26,808 nucleotides of DNA, from positions 204,761 to 231,568 of the forward strand of contig ML976766.1 of the NCBI GenBank assembly GCA_010015655.1, read 5' to 3'. Each line of letters begins with the position of its first letter. The first letter of the stretch is position 1. The position numbers and the translations under genes are program-made. The notes under the pieces are model-generated. The model had not been told where the DNA came from. It saw only the letters and a program-made list of their open reading frames with translations, and made no database searches. Positions 21,014-26,808 of this stretch are shown piece after piece. The DNA is from Bimuria novae-zelandiae CBS 107.79. Lineage: Eukaryota > Ascomycota > Dothideomycetes > Pleosporales > Didymosphaeriaceae.

Positions 21014-21720
21014 CTTTTAGCTAGAATTTAAATCGTCGTGGCGCTTAATCGTGTGCTTAGTAATAGTGGTATAACTTTTAGATCTCGCGGAATAGCTATT
21101 TATCTACGTTATTATGCCCTGCATGTTTGAGTAATTATATTAGCCGTTCGATAGCTAGGTGCCTAAACCTCTAATATAGACGTTAGAGCTTAGTTTTTAT
21201 AAGGAATACCCGCGCGTGCTCTGCCTTGCTTAGGTGGAACCACGGATGTCCCTATTTGCGAATTACTGGGAAGGTTGCTTTCCCTTGTACTAGCTAATCT
21301 ATGGTATTATTAAAGTATACGTGCAACCGATCCATATCTTTTAGACAAAGGAAGAATAGGGTTAGTATATCTAAGACCTTAAATTTAATTTTTCTAATCT
21401 CTATACGCACGTGCGCAGTTCTAATTAATATAGTAATACTTCCTTTACTAAATTAAACTAATGCGTTTCTAGCAATAGACGTGTCTAAAGTTACTATAGG
21501 ATCCTTAGTTTAGAGCGCCTGAAATTGCTCCTTTCCAGCTATTAATACGTTGGAGGCACTAGTGTTAGGGAGGATACCCTAGTACGTAACTTGTAAGTAG
21601 TAGTCTTTAATAAGGAACTGCGTTACTAGCGTTATAGGTTCCTTATACCTATAGACGTTATCTTTAGTTACCTAGTGCATGAAAGCCTAATCTATAAAGT
21701 ACTTAACTACTAGTCTCTAG

Positions 21721-21744
21721 TCCTCTTCCTCTTCCTCTTCCTCT
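21721..21744. repeat. TCCTCT hexanucleotide repeat, four copies
   Basis: Four TCCTCT units lie in the Copia-2 frame and encode a run of Glu on the minus strand between Gag and protease. Neither Copia-1 nor Copia-3 has it at this place, so it is probably a local slippage expansion. Confidence 0.8.
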
Positions 21745-22562
21745 TACTCCTCTTTAAAAAACTAGTCAACTTCTTCCCCTTCGTACACAACAAGAAATGT
21801 TGTAAATTCTATTTACTTACCTATAATATTATAGTGTATAATATACTATGCTTTAGATTGCCTTCTTTCCTTAAGCGTATAGTTCGTAGACTAATAGCCT
21901 GTCTTGCTGTAGATGTAGCACTTCTTATCGCTTTGTGTGTTAGTCCGCAGGTTGTCTCTAGAACGCTACTAAGGTTAGCTACGTTTACTAACAAACTTGC
22001 CTTGTGCACTCTATAAGTTGTAATCCTCTTACGTTCTTCTAGAGCTATTAATGGTATATTAACGGTCTAAGTAGTACTAGTTATTATAGTCTGTCTTAGT
22101 AAAGTTGACAGAGGTAGTTATAGCGAGCGAGTTTTCGATCGAAGATCGTAGATCTCTAAACAGGACCTTACACTCTAGGGATGGCCTGTAGAGCGCCATT
22201 GTAAACTCTTTAACGCCCTAGCATGCTGTAATCACAGTCGTCTAGAGCGTATATTCTCCCATGTACTGCTAGCCAAGAGCCCTCTGACACAACTAGAGCT
22301 TGTCTAGCATAATATTAAAGACTTTATAGGGTGTCTTGTCAGGGTTCTCCCTATAGACTTTAATAAAAGATATCGTTGTCTAGTCCGCGTAGTAGTGGCT
22401 GTGATTAACATCTATGTTAAAGTAGTTCTTTAGCTTTGTGTACACAGTTAGAAATGTGTCCGTCCGCTAATTAATAAAGTGGAGGTAATACTCCTGTGCA
22501 GTGTGTCCAATAACCAAATAACCTGGCTTAGTTAGTTGGCTTTGGTTAATTACATAACGAGC

Positions 22563-22618
22563 AACCACGAGTAAAGGTCTATCTAAGTAACCACAAGTAA
22601 GGGTTTTCGCTTTACTCG
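22563..22618. repeat. subterminal repeats of hAT-2
   Basis: Two 16-bp direct copies differing by two G/A transitions, plus a 9-bp inverted copy of their core. Position just inside the presumed left end suggests transposase binding. Confidence 0.6.
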
Positions 22619-22826
22619 AGTTAACTTAAAGTTAGTTAACGACCTTACCGTATTAGGCATTTTCGTGGAGGAGGGGGGTGACCAGGGTTTTTTAAGGCAT
22701 TAAGATAGGAAGAACTATTAACCTAAATACCTTAATTAGCTAGGAATTACTGCTCTTAAGATTTACAGCCAAAAACTCTAACGCCTTTAGCCTCTATGTA
22801 CAACACCGCCAAACTCTACGCTAAAT

Positions 22827-24812
22827 ATGCCTACCCACCCATTTTTTTAGTCTCGTGGAAGATCCACATGTTCCCCTCTACCTAAGACTCCCTCTAAATC
22901 CTTTAGCTATAACCTAGAAAGCAGAGGGACGCTAAGTTCTGTTTTAACTAGTAACACCTCTACTACTACTACTAATAAAAAAGAGCTACTGGTGTCCTCT
23001 TAATACCCTTTCCCTATTAAATAAAATAAGATTCGCTATAAAAGAAAGGTGTTACCGTTGATTCGATATTGCTAGCCTTATAAACGTACCCTTAACTCTA
23101 AAATCTAACCTTTACTAATCTACAAACATAGTGCACAGCTCACAACTAATAGAGAGAATAAGTTCTAGCTCTATAAATACTACTATATTAGTGGCCAGCA
23201 TAATGCTGCGCTGTATAGTAGTGAGAGCACTACTAGTATTATGTATTACCTAAAGCATTAGCACAAACTTAAAGAATTTAGTTATAAACTAGTGGCGTCG
23301 AATCCGTTCGATATAGCCAAGGGAGTAACAAGCTCTATACCCTACCTTAGAGGCCGGCGCTTAGTGTTTAACGACCTTTAGTTTAAAAACGAGTTTATTA
23401 ACTAGGTTATTAATCTTAACTTTACCTTTTAATAAGCGACGCATCTACGCACCTGTAATATTTTTGCTAGCTACTTAAAGGATATTAATAAAATTCTGCC
23501 TAAGAGCCTATTAACTTTTAGCACGTGGATTAAAGAGATATAGGAGGGTAATACTAGGAGACGTGCTTAGCTAAAGGAAAAGCTCTATCTTGCTAAAAGT
23601 AAGATCTATATCTTAACTAATTCCTGGACATCCGAAGAAGGAACAAACTATATGGCAGCTATTACTTACTTCCTGGATGAGAAGCATAAGTTGCAAACAG
23701 CCCTTCTTAACCTCCCGCCTCTAAAGGGCCCTTACTCTAGTAAGAATATTGCGAAAGTACTTTTAATAGTTATTAACTTGTACGATATATCCGCTGACAT
23801 TAGCTTCTTTATAATAGATAATGCTAGTAATAATAACAAGTGTATTAAAAAGTTAGCAAAGTAATACCTTGCTATTACGTAGTAGAGTCGCCTTCGATAT
23901 ATTAGCCACGTACTAAACCTAATCGTTAAAGCTCTTCTCTTTGGGGATGGTATTAGCAAGCTGGAGAAAGATCTCTGTGGCGCATCTAATAATGAGTGGT
24001 TTAAGATATAGAGGAAGCAGAGCTTCATTGGCAAGCTCCATAACTTTTGTGTATAGATTAACCAAAGTAACCAGTGGCGAGAGCTTCTAAAACAGTATAT
24101 CTTACAGGCGTACGAAGAAGGCAGCATCGAACATCTCTACACTAGAGTATTAGTTAATAGCGGCATCTGTTGGAACTCTGTGTATAATATAATCAAGAGA
24201 GCTCTTAAGCTCCGCCACGTAATTAATCTATTCTTTCTCCACTATAACTATAGTAGTAAGGGATATAATATTTCCTAGGACGTAATTATTCCGCGCGATT
24301 AGGCTAATTTAGAGTAGTTTTTTAATATCTTAAAGCTATTTAAAGAGCTAACTAAACGCATAGAAGGCCGGGCTAATAAAGCTAGCCTTAAAGGATTATA
24401 TAGCTCACTCTATAAGACACTAGAGTCTCTTAACGTCCTCTTTAAGAAGCTCTAGGAGGCTGGAAAGTTCGCAGACGATTACCCTAAAGAGGTTTTAACA
24501 TACTATTTCTATAGTATTGATACTGCCCGCCTTAAGCTTAAAGAATACTACGGCCTAACAGACGCTACGCTAGTATACTAATACGCTATTGCCCTCTATC
24601 CTGCAAACAAATTCACCTATTTCGAGATTGAATAGAATCATGAGAAGAAATGGATCGCTAAGGCGAAGCGGGTAGTGCATAATGTGTACGCATAATATAA
24701 GGAAGTAGCTGCGAAAGTAGATATAGTAGAAGCATCGTAAGAGGAGGATAATAAGGTTAGTGCTAATAGCGACACGACGCTTAATCTTCTCTAGCAAGCT
24801 CGTAAGCGTCGC
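22827..24812 (+). pseudogene. hAT-2 transposase, N-terminal and central parts, RIP-inactivated
   Basis: The chosen ATG at 22827 gives MPTHPFF, a Ser/Thr-rich leader, then a BED-type zinc finger (about 23180-23275) with Tyr at Cys positions and an intact HxxH-like end (LKHxHKLKEF). The hAT catalytic region follows: TNSWTSEEGTNYMAAITYFL near 23625 and SFFIIDNASNNNKCIKKLAK near 23805, then SHVLNLIVKALLFG near 23910. The phase continues without indels through a Lys/Arg-rich end (QARKRR) to 24812. The hATC dimerisation domain is absent, so the protein is cut off by what starts at 24813. Stops stand at Gln/Trp positions, and the open block is 23652-23864. Confidence 0.87.
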
Positions 24813-24917
24813 TAGTGTACTGCATGGATGGATTGGAGCTCCATCCATTTGCTCCAGGTGGACTGGATAAATCCATGGAGAAACTGAAACCGACCGACCT
24901 ATAGTACTAACTTGTAC
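24813..24917 (-). repeat. terminal region of hAT-3 with TCCA-rich palindromes
   Basis: This is lightly mutated. ATGGATGGA and TCCATCCAT (24825-24849) form an inverted repeat, followed by GGTGGACTGGATAAATCCA with more TCCA/TGGA units. Clustered short inverted units are typical of hAT ends. It starts exactly where the hAT-2 protein frame stops. Confidence 0.6.
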
Positions 24918-25032
24918 AGGCAAAGGGTCAAACGTAGTAGAAAGCTTAAAATTACTCTAATATTAAGGTCCCTAGAGGTCCTTAGTGTTGAGCTTAGTGT
25001 CAGTGAAAGTGTTTTTAGAGAGTTAAAAGCTA

Positions 25033-26244
25033 TTACATATAATTCTGTACTATAGGCTATAGTATATATTTAACGCTTTACTAGCTACTATTACTATTAC
25101 TCTTAACCTGTATCCCCTCCTAGCTCTTACGAAAAAGCTCGTCAACGTTGTCGTCCTTATACACCTAGGTAGGGTTATTAAGCAAGGTATTCACCTTAGT
25201 GGTTAGGCTTCCACGAAGTTCCTCGACGTGCAGCCCCATTTGGATAAGTCCTAATTTGGCCCAGCTTAATAAACAAAGGGTAGCCTTTATAGATTGTTTA
25301 GAGAGCCGATTTCGACGGGCCGTAAGGGTGTTGCTGGCTTGGCTGAAGATTCTCTCTAGTTCGGAGCTCATGGCAGGGATCGCTAGAACGTTAATAGCTA
25401 TAAGAGAAAGCGTAGGGTACTTTACATATATGTCTACTCGTCTCTAGTACTAGAAAGGGACAAGGTCCTTATTAGTATCTTATAGGTCTATTATATATAC
25501 AGCAAACTTATCTAGAGCTTTGGCAGGAGGGGGAAAGCTGTAGGACTAAGTAAGGGCGTTAGTAATAGAGCTATATTTACGCTTCTTATGCAGTTAAACG
25601 TTTATAGATGTCTCTTAGAGGGCATTAGTTAACGTCTTAGGCGGAGATAGATAGCGATAATCTAACTCCTATAGCTCCCGTACCTTATTAACCTGACGGG
25701 CAGCCTCTTGCTTAGTCCACTCCTTTTACAAATACTTAAGTTTAAGCTATAGGTCTAGAAAAACAGCTACCGTGTATACTAGGCTATTATTAAGTTTCGT
25801 GTAGTATTAGTTGGCCTTGCTCCACCCTTGTTTAATTGCTACCTAGAAAGCCTTACTATCTAGAGTCGCAGAGTGCTAATATTAATCCTTTAGCTTCTTA
25901 AAATTACTTAATATAAGTGCTATTAAGGGGTATACTTTAGTAATACTCTTGCTACTATTCTTATCTAGTCTTCCTTTAAGCCTTTTAGTGCTCTCCTTAA
26001 TTAGTTTAAGCAACTCCACGAGTTTAGTAAGTATAGCCTAGTCGTCGCTCCCTATACGGTTCTAAAATATTATACGGGTAACTAAGTTATCTAGTTTCTC
26101 GTGGAGTGGTTTCTTCGTCTTGTTAGCGACAAGACTGCTGTATTAAAAAGCTTCTATATCTAGAAAGTGCTCGATTGGGTTGCGGAGGCGTATAAATCGT
26201 ATAGCTTTGTTAAAGGTAGAGTTCTATCTATAGTGTTGGTTAGC
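25033..26244 (-). pseudogene. hAT-3 transposase, C-terminal half, RIP-inactivated
   Basis: One minus-strand phase from 26244 to a TAA at 25033-25035. It opens with NQHYR(W)NSTF, the hAT motif preceding the helical insertion, then YTVAVFLDL(x)LKLKYL (family form: VvLDPryK), and a linker. The hATC dimerisation domain is at about 25440-25250 (VLAIPAMSSELERIFSQASN, TARRNRLSKQSIKATLCLLSW), intact over 25165-25371. An earlier stop at 25165-25167 may be a mutated Trp or Gln codon, since an acidic tail follows in phase. The BED finger and the first half of the catalytic region are missing. Confidence 0.88.
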
Positions 26245-26808
26245 TAAAAACAAGGTTGCCGAAAAACAAGACGCTAATTAGGGGATTAAAAAGGCCTTTG
26301 CTAACCCTATTAGTAGCCACTAAAGGGTTAATAGGCGTGTGCGGGAGGGCTAAAGGGCGAGTTATCTTAATAAAATTACCTTGTGGCGTTGCCCGGCATC
26401 AACGTATATATTGGTGTAGAGTCTTGGGACTGTTAATTTTCCTCTTTCCACATGTCGCTTTATACCTAATTAAAGCGCTTAACCCGTCCTGGGCTTCTGT
26501 TAATCTATAGGCTAATTAAATGCAGACTTGTTAATAATTAAGCGGCTTATAAGCGCTTAATTAATAGCTTAATAACTATTAATCCTATTAAGTTAAGCTC
26601 GCCTATACTAATTTGTTAGCAATCTAAGCTAAGGAGAGTTAGCTTAATTATTTAGCTTAATAGGCTTAATTAAGGTAGCGCGTAAGGCTACTCGTTTTAT
26701 AGTAAAAGCGATATTATAATAGGTTTTTAGTGTTATAGTTATTTTAGTACTTCTTTATATACTAATTAATTACTGTCTCTCTCTTTATCTGATCTATCGC
26801 TGAAAATA
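26245..26808 (-). other. unrecognised RIP-affected segment to the window end
   Basis: Right of the hAT-3 fragment the phase changes, and no known domain appears. A minus-strand frame can be followed through Gln-type stops across most of the stretch; its least mutated part reads LTEAQDGLSALIRYKATCGK and KINSPKTLHQYIR near 26490-26400. The block 26250-26510 keeps CpA/TpG, while 26520-26700 is rich in TTAA. It may be part of another transposon inserted in or joined to hAT-3, or the unmasked target. The plus-strand open frame 26256-26510 has no family features. I cannot assign a function. Confidence 0.4.

Larger units (their letters stand above)
12051..22530 (-). mobile_element. Copia-2: minus-strand Ty1/copia element, 5' end missing, split by Copia-3
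   Basis: It starts with a 200-bp 3' LTR (12051-12250) next to RNase H. It continues through RT and half of the integrase to 14826, is interrupted by Copia-3 (14827-21008), and resumes with integrase N-terminus, protease and Gag to about 22530. The phase is preserved across the interruption when Copia-3 plus five bases are removed. No second copy of its LTR occurs in the window, so its 5' end should lie right of hAT-2. The five bases left of its LTR, GAATA, are the expected duplication. Confidence 0.9.
21009..22530 (-). pseudogene. Copia-2 gag, protease and integrase N-terminus
   Basis: Read from 22530 downward: Gag in the copia-family form (FINQRTDTFLTVYTKLKNYF, DKLQLCQRALG), a zinc knuckle at about 21920-21875 reading CYIYSKTG with two metal ligands changed to Tyr, a poly-Glu stretch at 21744-21721, the protease near 21580 with NTSASNVLIAG where DTGA is expected, and the integrase zinc-binding region (FLCLKDMDRL, TFPVIRK) to the Copia-3 junction. 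The phase agrees with the pol half beyond Copia-3. The N-terminal third of Gag is missing because hAT-2 starts at about 22531. Confidence 0.9.
22531..24812 (+). mobile_element. hAT-2: hAT DNA transposon, right end not in window
   Basis: The Copia-2 Gag frame stops making sense at about 22530, and a new plus-strand hAT transposase follows. Near the left end are two copies of AACCAC(G/A)AGTAA(A/G)GGT (22563-22578, 22589-22604) and an inverted CTTTACTCG (22610-22618), fitting subterminal binding repeats. The coding frame is lost at 24812 before the hATC domain. No right inverted repeat was found, so the left boundary, probably TAGTTAGTTGG near 22530, is approximate. Confidence 0.7.
24813..26244 (-). 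mobile_element. hAT-3: second hAT remnant, 3' end present, N-terminal part missing
   Basis: A minus-strand hAT transposase fragment with its C-terminus toward 25033, and beyond it a terminal-repeat-like sequence that meets hAT-2 at 24812/24813. The boundary base pattern TAGTG would be CAGTG before RIP, the usual hAT terminus. The opposite end and the duplication (expected AGCGTCGC) were not found in the window. It is a different family from hAT-1 and hAT-2 by protein sequence. Confidence 0.65.
184..26808. other. RIP-type mutation field over nested transposons
   Basis: CpA and TpG are depleted and TpA enriched over almost the whole stretch. In-frame stops are nearly all TAA/TAG at Gln or Trp positions, and missense changes are Asp to Asn, Cys to Tyr and His to Tyr. 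These are C-to-T changes on either strand, as in ascomycete repeat-induced point mutation. LTRs, hAT ends and several internal islands are much less affected. This supports a Pezizomycotina host with a past or present sexual cycle. That last point is inference. Confidence 0.9.

Noticed and set aside
23732..24127. 131-codon minus-strand open frame
   Set aside because: It is antisense to the hAT-2 catalytic region. RIP removes stops on the opposite strand as readily as it adds them.
24977..25000. CTTAGTGT repeated twice next to CAGTGAAAG, like a hAT duplication or excision footprint
   Set aside because: No matching terminus or third copy was found, and the context lies in the hAT-3 3' untranslated part. 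Chance is likely.
26256..26510. 84-codon plus-strand open frame
   Set aside because: It has hydrophobic, unstructured composition with no domain, while a longer minus-strand phase covers the same place.
184..26808. TAG/TAA read as sense (Gln) over thousands of bases, as if the genetic code were changed
   Set aside because: Trp positions also become stops, and Asp to Asn, Cys to Tyr and His to Tyr occur in the same context. CpA is depleted genome-style on both strands. This is RIP, not codon reassignment.
1..26808. tRNA, rRNA, CRISPR arrays, host promoters or defence genes
   Set aside because: No conserved RNA cores, spacer-repeat arrays or intact host coding regions were seen. All coding signal traces to transposons.

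Overview
This window looks like part of a transposon graveyard from a filamentous ascomycete (Pezizomycotina). I see no intact host gene. Every long reading frame belongs to a transposable element, and almost all are broken by TAG/TAA stops, rarely TGA. CpA and TpG are depleted and TpA is in excess (in 11521-11580 I count 10 TpA, 1 CpA, 0 TpG). In-frame stops replace expected Gln or Trp codons, and catalytic Asp, Cys and His have become Asn, Tyr and Tyr. That is the signature of repeat-induced point mutation (RIP), acting on both strands. Frames run in one phase for more than 1,700 codons with no net frameshift, so damage is nearly all substitution.

Layout. A Fot1/Pot2-type (pogo, DDE) transposase on + (184-1355) is split by a minus-strand Ty1/copia element, Copia-1 (1356-11346, 269-bp LTRs), and resumes at 11347-12050. 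Copia-1 carries two insertions. One is a 610-bp SINE- or LINE-fragment-like piece in its protease (4629-5238, 14-bp target duplication, TAC-repeat tail). The other is a complete hAT element, hAT-1 (6594-9741, inverted termini, 8-bp duplication ACCAGCGC), in gag. At 12051 a second minus-strand copia, Copia-2, begins with a 200-bp LTR. It is split by a complete plus-strand Copia-3 (14827-21008, 250-bp LTRs, duplication GTTAT) and continues to about 22530. There a plus-strand hAT-2 begins, which loses its C-terminal part at 24812. A minus-strand hAT-3 (24813-26244) follows, and then an unrecognised mutated stretch to the window end.

The simplest order is: Fot1 first; Copia-1 and Copia-2 into Fot1; hAT-1 and the short element into Copia-1; Copia-3 and hAT-2 into Copia-2; hAT-3 into hAT-2. 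The right-hand ends of Fot1, Copia-2, hAT-2 and possibly hAT-3 should lie beyond 26808. Nothing here looks able to move on its own protein. The three copia elements share recognisable coding regions but have unrelated LTRs, and the LTRs are much less mutated than the interiors, which hints at how RIP chose its targets. I found no tRNA, rRNA, CRISPR array or functional host operon. I cannot name the species.
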